Source: CAZDUS01 sp964609375
GTDB taxonomy: Bacteria > Verrucomicrobiota > Kiritimatiellia > CAIKKV01 > CAITUY01
DNA: 18,510 nucleotides
Assembly: GCA_964609375.1 (NCBI GenBank)
Contig: CAZSSA010000047.1
Location: 1-18,510 of the forward strand
Reading direction: 5' to 3'
A program made the translations under genes and the position numbers. Below the pieces are notes generated by a model. The model saw only the letters and a list, made by a program, of their open reading frames with translations. It made no database searches and had not been told where the DNA came from. Below, piece by piece: positions 1 through 7,152 of the stretch; positions within the stretch are counted from its first letter, which is position 1; each line of letters opens with the position of its first letter.

Positions 1-374
1 GCGAGGTCCGGCTGGCGCCCTCGGACTACTCCCGTGTGCTCTCCATCTGGAGCCATGGCCGCTACTGGTCGGAGGTGCGTGAGGCCTGGGAGATGCTGCC
101 GTTCCTGCCGCTGCGGCCCGATGGCAAGACGGCGACCGTGGTCACGGCGGCCGACGGGAGCACTTTGACGGAGGCCGGCGCGACAACCGCGTCCGTGCGC
201 ATTGATCGCGGCGGGTTCGGGGTGGAGATCCGGTTCGACAAGCCGCGCCGGGTCAAGCGGGGCGCGGGAAACACGGTCATGATCGAAGTGGTGGCGCCCG
301 TTCCGGCCGGCGGAAAACCGGTTCCGGCCGGCGAGGTTGGCCTGAGCTATACCCTGGCGCCGTTCGGGGCATGA
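1..374 (+). CDS. C-terminus of large secreted lyase-like protein (partial, paralog of the 10986-13172 product)
   Basis: The frame is open from the first full codon at base 3, so the gene starts left of the window; 123 residues are visible, ending in a TGA at 372-374. The segment WEMLPFLPLRPDGK and the following beta-rich stretch (VRIDRGGFGVEIRFDKPRR...) align, in the same order and at the very C-terminus, with residues 623-728 of the 728-residue protein at 10986-13172 (WEMIPLYVRHDGQK, VRITRFGKPVTIAFDRGRR). Both end in a similar SLAYRIAP / GLSYTLAPFGA tail. The visible part is therefore probably the terminal beta-sandwich of a second toroid-plus-sandwich protein. Its catalytic domain and export signal lie outside the window, so function is inferred only from the paralog. 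A GTG at 36 could open the frame but is far too short for a real start. Confidence 0.85.
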   Translation, partial: EVRLAPSDYSRVLSIWSHGRYWSEVREAWEMLPFLPLRPDGKTATVVTAADGSTLTEAGATTASVRIDRGGFGVEIRFDKPRRVKRGAGNTVMIEVVAPVPAGGKPVPAGEVGLSYTLAPFGA

Positions 375-408
375 CCGGAGGAAGAAAGGCAGATGGAACG
401 AATGGCAC

Positions 409-413
409 AGGAG
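409..413 (+). promoter_or_regulatory. RBS that decides the start at 419
   Basis: AGGAG followed by a 5-nt spacer (TCGAG) precedes the ATG at 419. The earlier in-frame ATG at 371, which overlaps the upstream stop as ATGA, has no comparable purine-rich site before it. Confidence 0.6.
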
Positions 414-418
414 TCGAG

Positions 419-1468
419 ATGAGCGGGGATTCAGTCATGAACAATGTATCCTGTATGGAGGTGCGGCCCTATCAGCTCATGTGCCTGATCTGCAGGCAGG
501 GCCGGCAGGACACCGGCACGCCGTATTTCCACGAACAGCGCCTTGACGCGATTGAAGCCGCTGTCCGGAGCGACCCCCTTGTGCCGCTGAGGCTGCGCTG
601 CAACACCGACACGGTGTACCGCTACCAGAACCCCGGTCGGGCCTTCGACACGCCCGGGGGCGAGGCGTTCAACGACTTGCGCGACCTCACCATCCTTCAG
701 AAGCTGGGCGCGGTGCCGGGCGATGCGCGGCCGGCGGTGGAGTGGTTCGAACGCGTCCGGGCCGCCATTCCCGCCTGCCTGGGAATCTGTGCGTACCCCG
801 GGGCCGAGGCGCCCGGCTGGCCGCGATGCCCGTTCGCCGCGAGCGGCAACTACGAGCGTGGGATCTCCCGGGGTATCGAAACATTCATCGGGCGCCGGAC
901 CGATCAGGAGACGGCGGCCGTCAAGGAAGCCACGGCGGCCGCTTGCCTCGGCGCGGCCTGCCTGCGGATCCGGCCCCACCATCTGATGTGCATGAGTTGC
1001 TTTCACGGCGGTCGCCGCCGCGAGGAATTGGCGCCCATCCCCAAGGACAACCTGTTCGAGTGTATCATCGCCATGCAGCGCAACCCGCTGATCCCGGTGG
1101 AACTCGTCGCCGGTCCGTGCATGATCTGCCCGCCCTGCGCGCGTTACCATCCGGCCACCAACCTCTGCATCGGGGCGCGGAGCATGGGGTTGCGCGACCA
1201 GAAGAAGGATATGGACACCCTGCGCCGGCTGGGTCTGCGGTATGGCGACGTGCTTCCCGCGCGCGAGTTGATCCAGCGGCTCTACGACGCCATCCGGTGC
1301 ACGACGGAAATCTGCGGCAACGGGACCGGCCTCGAGACCGCGCCCGAGTGGCGCGTCTGCGGCGGTCCGTCCGGCAACGAACCCTATCGGAAAGCCCGGC
1401 AGGCGGGTCTAGGCGTGGAGGGGGTTTCCGTGGCATTGGACGAATGCCTGGATCCGCCAAAGGTTTGA
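419..1468 (+). CDS. Cysteine-rich tandem-duplicated DUF1284-like protein
   Basis: A 349-residue protein without signal peptide or membrane segments, with 20 cysteines. It consists of two similar halves. Each opens with a basic-aromatic stretch running into CxxC (VRPYQLMCLIC in the first, IRPHHLMCMSC in the second). Each then has a helix-like DLRDLTILQKLGAV / DMDTLRRLGLRYGD segment, a xC(3-4)xC pair (ACLGIC / RCTTEIC), a further Cys and a basic tail. The second half also carries GPCMICPPC followed by NLC, matching my memory of the DUF1284 pattern (RPHHLLC start, VEGP..IC core, later HC). The first half has lost that cluster. The cysteines suggest a metal or Fe-S site, which is inference; DUF1284 has no established function. 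The start at 419 is chosen for its RBS; 371 and 437 are alternatives. It is followed by a 26-nt gap to the next gene's first possible ATG. Confidence 0.85.
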   Translation: MSGDSVMNNVSCMEVRPYQLMCLICRQGRQDTGTPYFHEQRLDAIEAAVRSDPLVPLRLRCNTDTVYRYQNPGRAFDTPGGEAFNDLRDLTILQKLGAVPGDARPAVEWFERVRAAIPACLGICAYPGAEAPGWPRCPFAASGNYERGISRGIETFIGRRTDQETAAVKEATAAACLGAACLRIRPHHLMCMSCFHGGRRREELAPIPKDNLFECIIAMQRNPLIPVELVAGPCMICPPCARYHPATNLCIGARSMGLRDQKKDMDTLRRLGLRYGDVLPARELIQRLYDAIRCTTEICGNGTGLETAPEWRVCGGPSGNEPYRKARQAGLGVEGVSVALDECLDPPKV

Positions 1469-1489
1469 CGGAAGCAAATCGAAAAAGAT

Positions 1490-1494
1490 AAGGA
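1490..1494 (+). promoter_or_regulatory. RBS favouring a GTG start at 1504
   Basis: AAGGA lies directly against the ATG at 1495 (zero spacer) but 9 nt before the in-frame GTG at 1504. This makes GTG the better-spaced start. Confidence 0.5.
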
Positions 1495-1503
1495 ATGACG
1501 TTT

Positions 1504-2412
1504 GTGAAAACAAAGATACGGATGATGAATGCAGCGGTTGGAATCGGGTTGGCCGTCTCGTGCTTTGCCGAAGCGCCCGGGCCAAAAACCATTACGCTGG
1601 CGCTGGGCGATGGCGGGGCGGGGTCGGCCGTGGAACTGCAACTGATCGGTGTGCCGGCCGGGGAGTTCATGATGGGGGCCTCCCCGGGCGATGAGCGCGC
1701 GTCGCCGACCGAGGAGTTCCGGCACCGGGTCCGGATCAGCCGTCCGTATTACCTGGGCAAGACCGAGGTGACGCGGCGGCAGTGGAATACCGTCATGCCC
1801 ACCCAGCGTGCCGCAGGCCCGGGCGAAACGGACGACGGGCCCGTCACCGGGATTCTCTGGACCGAGGCGGCGGAATTCGCGGCAATCCTGACCGGGCGCT
1901 TCCGTGACAAACTGCCGCCGGGGATGGTGTTCCGCCTGCCGACCGAGGCGGAATGGGAGTACGCGGCGCGCGCCGGGACGACGACGCGCTTCTATTTCGG
2001 CGACGATCCGGCCGGGATCGGCGAGTACGCCTGGATGCGCGACAACGCCCAGGCGCCGATGCCTGCCGGGAAAAAGAAGCCCAATGCGTGGGGCTTTCAC
2101 GACACGATCGGTAATGTCTGGGAGTGGTGCCTGGACTACTTCCAGCCGGACCATACGACGGACAAGGAATTGATGGTCGATCCGGTCAACGTGGTGTCGA
2201 ACTTCGCGCGCGCGGTGCGGGGCGGCTCCTACGTACACAACAACGGCACGGAATCGCTTCGCGTCACATCCGAATGGGGAAACATGTATCACGGCAAGCG
2301 GCGTCCGCACGTGGGCATGCGGCTGGCCGTGGGATTTCCGATGCCGACTGAGGCCGTGGCGGCCGAAGCAGGCACGGGCAAGGGAACGTCGAATACAAAG
2401 GAGGAACAATGA
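1504..2412 (+). CDS. Secreted SUMF1/FGE-fold protein lacking the catalytic cysteines (copy 1)
   Basis: About 302 residues from the GTG at 1504 (305 from ATG 1495). A basic start plus hydrophobic stretch (NAAVGIGLAV, then SCFA) looks like a signal peptide. The mature part carries the SUMF1 landmarks in order: GEFMMG, RVRISRPYYLGKTEVTRRQW, FRLPTEAEWEYAARAGTTT, YFGDDP, KKPNAWGFHDTIGNVWEWC, RGGSY (from residue 239) and VGMRLA. In formylglycine-generating enzymes the stretch after GGS holds the two copper-binding catalytic cysteines (Cys336/Cys341 in human FGE). Here it reads GGSYVHNNGTESLRV with no cysteine, so oxidation of a sulfatase Cys is unlikely. It is more likely a structural, binding or differently catalytic SUMF1 member. 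The gene overlaps the next by 4 nt (ATGA). It is the most diverged of the three local copies. Confidence 0.9.
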   Translation: MKTKIRMMNAAVGIGLAVSCFAEAPGPKTITLALGDGGAGSAVELQLIGVPAGEFMMGASPGDERASPTEEFRHRVRISRPYYLGKTEVTRRQWNTVMPTQRAAGPGETDDGPVTGILWTEAAEFAAILTGRFRDKLPPGMVFRLPTEAEWEYAARAGTTTRFYFGDDPAGIGEYAWMRDNAQAPMPAGKKKPNAWGFHDTIGNVWEWCLDYFQPDHTTDKELMVDPVNVVSNFARAVRGGSYVHNNGTESLRVTSEWGNMYHGKRRPHVGMRLAVGFPMPTEAVAAEAGTGKGTSNTKEEQ

Positions 2413-3860
2413 ACTGCAAGCACATGGGAATGACGCTGGCGCTTGCCGGCGGGATCGGGTTGTACGCATGGGTGGGGTCTGCGGGCGCGGCTGGCGCGGC
2501 GGGGGGTGGGGGACCGCCGATCGCGATCGGAGGCCGCCTGGAGCCGTTTGTTGATCTGTATCTGGTGGATCAGATGAAAGGCGTCTCGCACCAGTTCCAG
2601 CGTCCGATCGAGATCCGGAACCTGGCGCATCCGCCTTCAGACGGTTACTACTCCACCGTCATCTTCGAAAAGGGCAAATACCGCCACTACTGCCGGGAGA
2701 AGATTCCCGGCTACAAGGGAACCGATGAGGATGGCAATCCGGGCGAGGTTACCGCCTACGAGGAGAGCACGGATGGCATCAACTGGACGAAGCCGAATCT
2801 CGGCCTGTTCGAGGTGAACGGTTCCCGGTCGAACAACTACATCCTGGCGGACATGTCGCCCTTCAGCCACAACTTCAGCCCGTTCCTCGACGCGCGCCCC
2901 GGGTGCCCGCCGGAGGAGCGGTTCAAGGCGTTGGCCGGCACCCAGGACAAGTCCACCGGCCTGGTGGCCTTTGTGTCCGCCGACGGGATCCGGTGGAAGA
3001 AGGTGCGCGAAGAACCGGTGCTCAAATGCGATCCGGCCCAACCGATGTTCGATTCGCAGAACGTCGCGTTCTGGTCGCCGGTGGAGACGCAGTATGTCGC
3101 GTACTGCCGCCTGTACACGAACCACCTGCGTTCGATCGTCCGGACGACCTCTCCCGATTTCCTCGCGTGGAGTCCGTTCGAGTACGTGCCGGCGAATCTT
3201 GAGAACGAACATCTTTACACCAGCCAGGCCCATCCGTACTTCCGGGCGCCGCATATCACGATCGGACTTGCCACGAGGTTTTTCCCCAAGCAGGGTAGTT
3301 CAACCGACATCACCCTGCTGTCCTCCCGCGACGGCAGGTCGTTCGACCGCATGCTGAAGGAGGCGTTCATCCGTCCGGCCCCGACCCGGGATAGCTGGGG
3401 CAACCGCGGGAACTACGCCGCGCTGAATGTCTTCCCGTTGCGCAATGATCGGCCGGGAATGCCCGACGAATGGCGGTATTCCGTCCTGGAATATATGGGC
3501 ATCATGGTGCGCGACCGGATCTACTATCTGCCCGTGGACGGATTCGCCTCGATCCACGCGTCCTTTGAACAGGGCGAGATGATCACCAAGCCGCTGGTCT
3601 TTTCCGGCAAGGAGTTGATGGTGAATTTCGAGACGAGCGCCGGGGGATTCCTCCAGGTCGAGATCCAGGATGCGGCGGGCAAGGTCATCCCGGGGTTCTC
3701 GGCGGCGGACATGAAGGAGGACCTGCGTGACAACAACCGCGGCTGCATTGTCCCGTGGAAGCAGGGCTCGGATGTCAGCAAACTGGCCGGGCAGCCAATC
3801 CGCTTGCGCTTCGTTATGCGCGAGGCGGACCTGTATGCGTTTCGTTTCGTCACTCGTTAA
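2409..3860 (+). CDS. Secreted GH32-like beta-propeller protein
   Basis: A 483-residue protein preceded by a near-consensus AAGGAGG at 2398-2404. The first ~30 residues (hydrophobic, Ala/Gly-rich, ending AGAAGAAGG) look like an export signal. The mature protein starts LEPFVDLYLVDQMKG. It has blade-like repeats: ESTDGINWTKPN at 119-130 (then LGLFEVNG), SADGIRWKKVREEPV at 190-204, FDSQNVAFWSP...YVAYCRL near 215-235, and SSRDGRSFDRM near 310. This architecture is common in PVC bacteria and is usually annotated as GH32-like or uncharacterised five-bladed propeller. The C-terminal ~100 residues (PLVFSGKELMVNFETSAGG, LQVEIQDAAGKVIPGF) resemble a GH32-type beta-sandwich. I cannot verify the catalytic Asp/Glu triad, so the substrate is unknown. 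It lies between SUMF1-fold genes and is translationally coupled to the one upstream. Confidence 0.85.
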   Translation: MNCKHMGMTLALAGGIGLYAWVGSAGAAGAAGGGGPPIAIGGRLEPFVDLYLVDQMKGVSHQFQRPIEIRNLAHPPSDGYYSTVIFEKGKYRHYCREKIPGYKGTDEDGNPGEVTAYEESTDGINWTKPNLGLFEVNGSRSNNYILADMSPFSHNFSPFLDARPGCPPEERFKALAGTQDKSTGLVAFVSADGIRWKKVREEPVLKCDPAQPMFDSQNVAFWSPVETQYVAYCRLYTNHLRSIVRTTSPDFLAWSPFEYVPANLENEHLYTSQAHPYFRAPHITIGLATRFFPKQGSSTDITLLSSRDGRSFDRMLKEAFIRPAPTRDSWGNRGNYAALNVFPLRNDRPGMPDEWRYSVLEYMGIMVRDRIYYLPVDGFASIHASFEQGEMITKPLVFSGKELMVNFETSAGGFLQVEIQDAAGKVIPGFSAADMKEDLRDNNRGCIVPWKQGSDVSKLAGQPIRLRFVMREADLYAFRFVTR

Positions 3861-3883
3861 AATAGGATAAAGGAGAGCTGAAC

Positions 3884-4744
3884 ATGAAGAATGGACTTGG
3901 ATTAGCATTGGTATTGATTTCATTGATTGTGCTCAGCGCTACGGCGTGGGGCGAAGATCTGACGGTATCGAAAACGCTCAGCATCACGCTGGCGGAGGCG
4001 CAGGGGACGAATCCTGCCGTGGTGGTCGAGTTGATCGGCGTCCCGGCGGGGGAGTTCATGATGGGGACCCCGCCTGGCGCCCCCCGTGCCAACAAGGGAG
4101 AATTCTACCACAAGGTCCGGATCAGCCGTCCCTTCTACCTTGGGAAGTACGAGATTACCCAGAAGCAATGGTGGACCTTTTGGGGCAAGCCCATCCCCGC
4201 TGCAAGCGAACAACTGCCTGCCACCGTCATCTCCTGGATGGACGCCAAGGGATTCATGGCGGATCTCAACGCGCGATTCGGCAAGCAACTGCCCAAAGGC
4301 ATGGTCTTCCGCCTTCCGACCGATGCCGAATGGGAGTACGCCGCGCGCGCGGGGACCACGACGCCGTACTATTTCGGCGACGATCCGACCCAGTTGGTCG
4401 ACTATGCCTGGTGCCGGGCCAATGCCACCAATGAAATGCCCGTGGGCTTGAAGAAACCCAACCCATGGGGCTTCCACGACATCACCGGCAACGTCTGGGA
4501 ACTGTGCCTGGACTATTTCTGCCCGGACAAGACCACCACGAACGAGGTTTCCATCGACCCCATCAACCTCACGCCGGATCAGCCGGTTGCCGCGACGGTC
4601 CGCGGCGGTTCATTCCATGGTCAGGATGGTCCCGAATCGCTGCGAACCGCGGCGCAGTGGGGCAACATCTGGCCCGACAAACACCGTCTGAATGTGGGCT
4701 TCCGACTGGCCGTCGGATACCCGGTCAACATGGAGAAGCCCTGA
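3884..4744 (+). CDS. Secreted SUMF1/FGE-fold protein lacking the catalytic cysteines (copy 2)
   Basis: A 286-residue protein with AAGGAG at 3870-3875, 8 nt before the ATG. Residues 1 to about 22 (basic start, LGLALVLISLIVLSATA) form a clear signal peptide. The SUMF1 landmarks are GEFMMGTPPG, VRISRPFYLGKYEITQKQW, FRLPTDAEWEYAARAGTTT, YYFGDDP, KKPNPWGFHDITGNVWELC and RGGSFHGQDGPESLRT from residue 240, then VGFRLAVGYP. The position of the FGE catalytic cysteine pair holds no cysteine, as in the two sister copies. It is closest to the copy at 4841-5713, sharing an 87-bp perfect DNA match over the start of the mature domain. The protein is probably periplasmic, outer-membrane-facing or extracellular. 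Its activity is unknown; it may be a lectin-like binding module, since the SUMF1 fold is related to C-type lectin folds. Confidence 0.9.
   Translation: MKNGLGLALVLISLIVLSATAWGEDLTVSKTLSITLAEAQGTNPAVVVELIGVPAGEFMMGTPPGAPRANKGEFYHKVRISRPFYLGKYEITQKQWWTFWGKPIPAASEQLPATVISWMDAKGFMADLNARFGKQLPKGMVFRLPTDAEWEYAARAGTTTPYYFGDDPTQLVDYAWCRANATNEMPVGLKKPNPWGFHDITGNVWELCLDYFCPDKTTTNEVSIDPINLTPDQPVAATVRGGSFHGQDGPESLRTAAQWGNIWPDKHRLNVGFRLAVGYPVNMEKP
3982..4068 (+). repeat. 87-bp perfect direct repeat, copy A (inside SUMF1 copy 2)
   Basis: Bases 3982-4068 are identical to 4948-5034 (offset 966). They encode the start of the mature SUMF1 domain, from ITLAEAQG through GEFMMG. Two mismatches lie just upstream (AG versus GC), and the sequences diverge at once downstream. 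I checked the match base by base. Confidence 0.95.
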
Positions 4745-4840
4745 ACTTGCGTGGGAGATACTGAAGGAGTCGGCGCCCGTGGCCCGCCGGATGGAACCGT
4801 CGGATTGTCACGCGGCAAACCATAACGAGGAGAACAGAAA
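4745..4840 (+). other. Intergenic spacer between SUMF1 copies 2 and 3
   Basis: This 96-bp spacer has no convincing hairpin terminator or promoter that I can see. It ends in GAGGAG at 4827-4832, a good ribosome binding site 8 nt before the ATG at 4841. It is the longest gap in the first gene block and may hold an undetected element. Confidence 0.5.
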
Positions 4841-5713
4841 ATGAAGAGCAGGATAGGATGGGTATCGGTTGGTTTTTTGTGGCTGGTGGCGGCTGGCATG
4901 GCGATGGGCGGCGAGGGAACCCCTCCCCCCATTGCGAAAACGCTCGCCATCACGCTGGCGGAGGCGCAGGGGACGAATCCTGCCGTGGTGGTCGAGTTGA
5001 TCGGCGTCCCGGCGGGGGAGTTCATGATGGGGACGAATCCGGACGGCGCCCCGCCGCGGTATGACCCGAAGGGCGAGTTCTATCACCGCGTGCGGATCAG
5101 CCGGCCCCTCTACCTCGGGAAATACGAGCTCACCCATGCCCAGTGGGCTGCGGTGATGGGAATGCACCCCCGGTATGTCGGACGGGAGAACTGTCCAAGG
5201 GACGGCGTTTCATGGCAGGAATGCACCAACTTCACAGCCCTGCTCACCCAGCGCTTCGCGGCCCAGTTGCCGCCGGGCATGGTGTTCCGGCTCCCGACCG
5301 AGGCGGAGTGGGAATATGCGGCGCGGGCGGGGACGACGACCGCGTACTACTTCGGCAACGATCCGGCGTTGTTGGGCGACTATGCCTGGCACCGCGGAAA
5401 CGCCACCCAGCCCATGCCCGTTGGCCAGAAAAAACCGAACGCCTGGGGTTTCTTCGACATCACCGGCAACGTTTGGGAGCTGTGCCGGGATTATTTCTGC
5501 CCGGACAATACCACAACAAACAAAGTCTCCGTTGACCCCGTCAACCTCAAACCGTACGATCCGGTGGCCGCGGCGGTGCGGGGCGGATCCTACGCCGGAC
5601 AGGATGGGCCCGATTCCATCCGGATCGCCTCCCAGTGGGGCAATATCTGGCCCGACAAGCACCGGCCGAACGTGGGGATGCGGTTGGCTGTGGGATATCC
5701 CGTGGCCCCGTGA
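4841..5713 (+). CDS. Secreted SUMF1/FGE-fold protein lacking the catalytic cysteines (copy 3)
   Basis: A 290-residue protein starting with a signal peptide (basic start, IGWVSVGFLWLVAAGMAMG, cleavage near residue 22). The landmarks are GEFMMGTNPDGAPP, VRISRPLYLGKYELTHAQW, a DGVSWQECTNF segment, FRLPTEAEWEYAARAGTTT, YYFGNDP, KKPNAWGFFDITGNVWELC, and RGGSYAGQDGPDSIRI from residue 247, then VGMRLAVGYP. As in the two sister copies, no cysteine sits where FGEs carry their copper-binding pair. ECTNF supplies one Cys elsewhere that copy 2 lacks. This is the last gene before the repeat and assembly gap, so any downstream partner encoded in missing sequence would be invisible. Confidence 0.9.
   Translation: MKSRIGWVSVGFLWLVAAGMAMGGEGTPPPIAKTLAITLAEAQGTNPAVVVELIGVPAGEFMMGTNPDGAPPRYDPKGEFYHRVRISRPLYLGKYELTHAQWAAVMGMHPRYVGRENCPRDGVSWQECTNFTALLTQRFAAQLPPGMVFRLPTEAEWEYAARAGTTTAYYFGNDPALLGDYAWHRGNATQPMPVGQKKPNAWGFFDITGNVWELCRDYFCPDNTTTNKVSVDPVNLKPYDPVAAAVRGGSYAGQDGPDSIRIASQWGNIWPDKHRPNVGMRLAVGYPVAP
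4948..5034 (+). repeat. 87-bp perfect direct repeat, copy B (inside SUMF1 copy 3)
   Basis: Identical to 3982-4068. The flanking coding sequence of the two genes has diverged clearly at DNA level, so this island is more conserved than its surroundings. Confidence 0.95.
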
Positions 5714-5733
5714 ACGCGGGAGAAATGGGGAAG

Positions 5734-5927
5734 GAAGACGTGAAACGTGAAGACGTGAAGACGTGAAGNNNNNNNNNNNNNNNNNNNNNNNNNNNNNNNN
5801 NNNNNNNNNNNNNNNNNNNNNNNNNNNNNNNNNNNNNNNNNNNNNNNNNNNNNNNNNNNNNNNNNNNNCGTGAAGACGTGAAAACGGAAGATGTAAAGCG
5901 TAATAACGGAAAACGGAAGACGGAAAG
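5734..5927 (+). repeat. Degenerate 9-bp tandem repeat (GAAGACGTG-type) flanking the gap
   Basis: On the left, 5734-5768 reads as units of GAAGACGTG with one shortened unit (AAACGTG). On the right, 5869-5927 continues with CGTGAAGACGTGAAAACGG and decays into AACGGAAGA-like variants up to the next gene. The repeat almost certainly caused the assembly break at 5769-5868, so its true length and copy number are unknown. No function is evident. It is purine-rich on this strand and sits exactly between two gene blocks. Confidence 0.85.
5769..5868. other. Assembly gap (100 Ns)
   Basis: Exactly 100 N characters, the usual placeholder for a gap of unknown size. Any gene, promoter or terminator between the blocks ending at 5713 and starting at 5931 could be missing. 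Confidence 0.99.
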
Positions 5928-5930
5928 ATT

Positions 5931-7133
5931 ATGACGATAACGGATCGGTTTTTGTGTGCGCTGGCGATGGCTATTGTGGCGGCGACGGCGGCTGCGGACG
6001 ACTGGAACCAGTGGCGCGGCCCGTCGCGCAACGGCGTGGCGCCGGACAGCCCGCCGCTGGCGGAATCGTGGGGCTCAAACGGTCCGCCGCGGGTGTGGGT
6101 CAGCGAAGACCTGATTTGCAACGATTCGCTGGGCTCGGTGTGCGTCGCGGGAGGGAAAGTGTACCTGTCAGGAATATGGCCGTCGAATCCCCCGCCGCCG
6201 TCTGCGGACGGGCGGCCGCCCTCCTGGACGGCCGCGATCAAGGCTGGCGGCTCGATCGAAGGTGCGGCCTGTCTGGACGGCGACGGCAAGCGGGTCTGGC
6301 GCACGGGCTGGCCGGGGAAGGGCAGTCACAGCACGCCCTGCGTGGCGGACGGCCGTTGCTACGTGAATGGCGCCAAGACGCTCTATTGCCTCGATGCCGC
6401 GAGCGGCAAGGAACTGTGGCAGGCGCCGGTGGAGGCCGAAAGCGCTTCAAGCCCGCTGGTGGCGGACGGCATTGTGGTGATTTTGGCCGGGACGCTGACC
6501 GGATTCGACGCCCTTTCGGGAGCGGTGCGGTGGACCTCCAGCGTAAGCGGAGGGAACTGCTCCCCGGTGCTTTGGGCGACCGGTGGAGCGAAATACGTCC
6601 TCTGCCGAACCAAGGCCGGTCTGGCCTGCGTCAAGCTCGCGACGGGCGAGGTGTTGTGGAAAGCCAAGGCGGAAGGCAACAGCACCCCGGTGGTGTCGGG
6701 GGATATCGCGGTGTTCCTGAACAACAACAAGGCGGACGGGCTCGCGGCGTATCGCCTGACGGCGGCGGGGGCGGAGAAGCTGTGGTCGGTTCCTTTCGCC
6801 GACCGGGGCAGCACGCCGGTGATTTACCAGGGGGCTGTTTACAGTCTGTGCGGGTCGGTGGCCGCCTGCCATGGTCTCGAAAAGGGCGATCTGAAATGGG
6901 AGGAGAAGTTCCCGGGCGAGATCGTGTCCCCGCTGGTGGCGGACGGGAAGCTGATCGGGACGGCGGGGCAGGGCGAGGATCTTCTGATGATCGCCGCGAA
7001 GCCGTCCGGGTTCAGCCTGCTGGGGAAAGCGAGGATATCCGCGAACTGGATTCCCTCGCCCGCCATCGTGGATGGTCGGCTGTATCTCCGCCATGGCCAC
7101 GGTGTGGCGTGTTATGATTTGCGAAAGCCTTGA
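5931..7133 (+). CDS. Secreted PQQ-like (BamB-type) beta-propeller protein
   Basis: A 400-residue protein. Residues 1 to about 22 (RFLCALAMAIVAATAAA) form a signal peptide. The mature start, DDWNQWRGPSRNGV, is the classic opening of PVC-bacterial PQQ-like propellers. Blade repeats follow, each with a turn plus an aromatic ladder: TLYCLDAASGKELWQAPV, LTGFDALSGAVRWTSSV, LACVKLATGEVLWKAKA, LAAYRLTAAGAEKLWSVPF, VAACHGLEKGDLKWEEKF. That gives about seven blades, closing with GVACYDLRKP. Such domains often act as scaffolds or binding modules without bound PQQ; an enzymatic PQQ role is not supported here. The ribosome binding site is weak (GGAAAG, 3-nt spacer), and the gene starts right after the repeat tract, so it may be the first gene of a new transcription unit. 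Confidence 0.9.
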   Translation: MTITDRFLCALAMAIVAATAAADDWNQWRGPSRNGVAPDSPPLAESWGSNGPPRVWVSEDLICNDSLGSVCVAGGKVYLSGIWPSNPPPPSADGRPPSWTAAIKAGGSIEGAACLDGDGKRVWRTGWPGKGSHSTPCVADGRCYVNGAKTLYCLDAASGKELWQAPVEAESASSPLVADGIVVILAGTLTGFDALSGAVRWTSSVSGGNCSPVLWATGGAKYVLCRTKAGLACVKLATGEVLWKAKAEGNSTPVVSGDIAVFLNNNKADGLAAYRLTAAGAEKLWSVPFADRGSTPVIYQGAVYSLCGSVAACHGLEKGDLKWEEKFPGEIVSPLVADGKLIGTAGQGEDLLMIAAKPSGFSLLGKARISANWIPSPAIVDGRLYLRHGHGVACYDLRKP

Positions 7134-7138
7134 GAAGG

Positions 7139-7144
7139 AAGGAG
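7139..7144 (+). promoter_or_regulatory. RBS that decides the start at 7153
   Basis: AAGGAG with an 8-nt spacer precedes the ATG at 7153. An in-frame ATG at 7072 lies inside the previous gene and would add 27 residues with no domain character, so it is rejected. Confidence 0.75.
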
Positions 7145-7152
7145 CCCTGAGC

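Noticed and set aside
393..422. Nine-codon reading frame (MERMAQESR) ending in TGA that overlaps the ATG at 419, with GGAGG upstream; a possible leader peptide.
   Set aside because: Too short to distinguish from chance, no repeated regulatory codons and no hairpins nearby; the RBS is poorly spaced for it.
4745..4840. Terminator hairpin in the spacer between SUMF1 copies 2 and 3.
   Set aside because: Short GC-rich complementary pieces exist, but there is no stable stem followed by a T-run.
1504..5713. Calling the three SUMF1-fold genes sulfatase-activating enzymes.
   Set aside because: The catalytic cysteine pair is absent in all three and no sulfatase gene is visible in the window.
5734..5927. 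CRISPR array around the gap.
   Set aside because: The repeated unit is 9 bp and directly tandem, with no unique spacers and no cas genes nearby.
5210..6304. Long minus-strand open frame spanning the N gap.
   Set aside because: It lies opposite two strong + strand genes, runs through unknown bases, and shows no domain; a GC-rich shadow frame.
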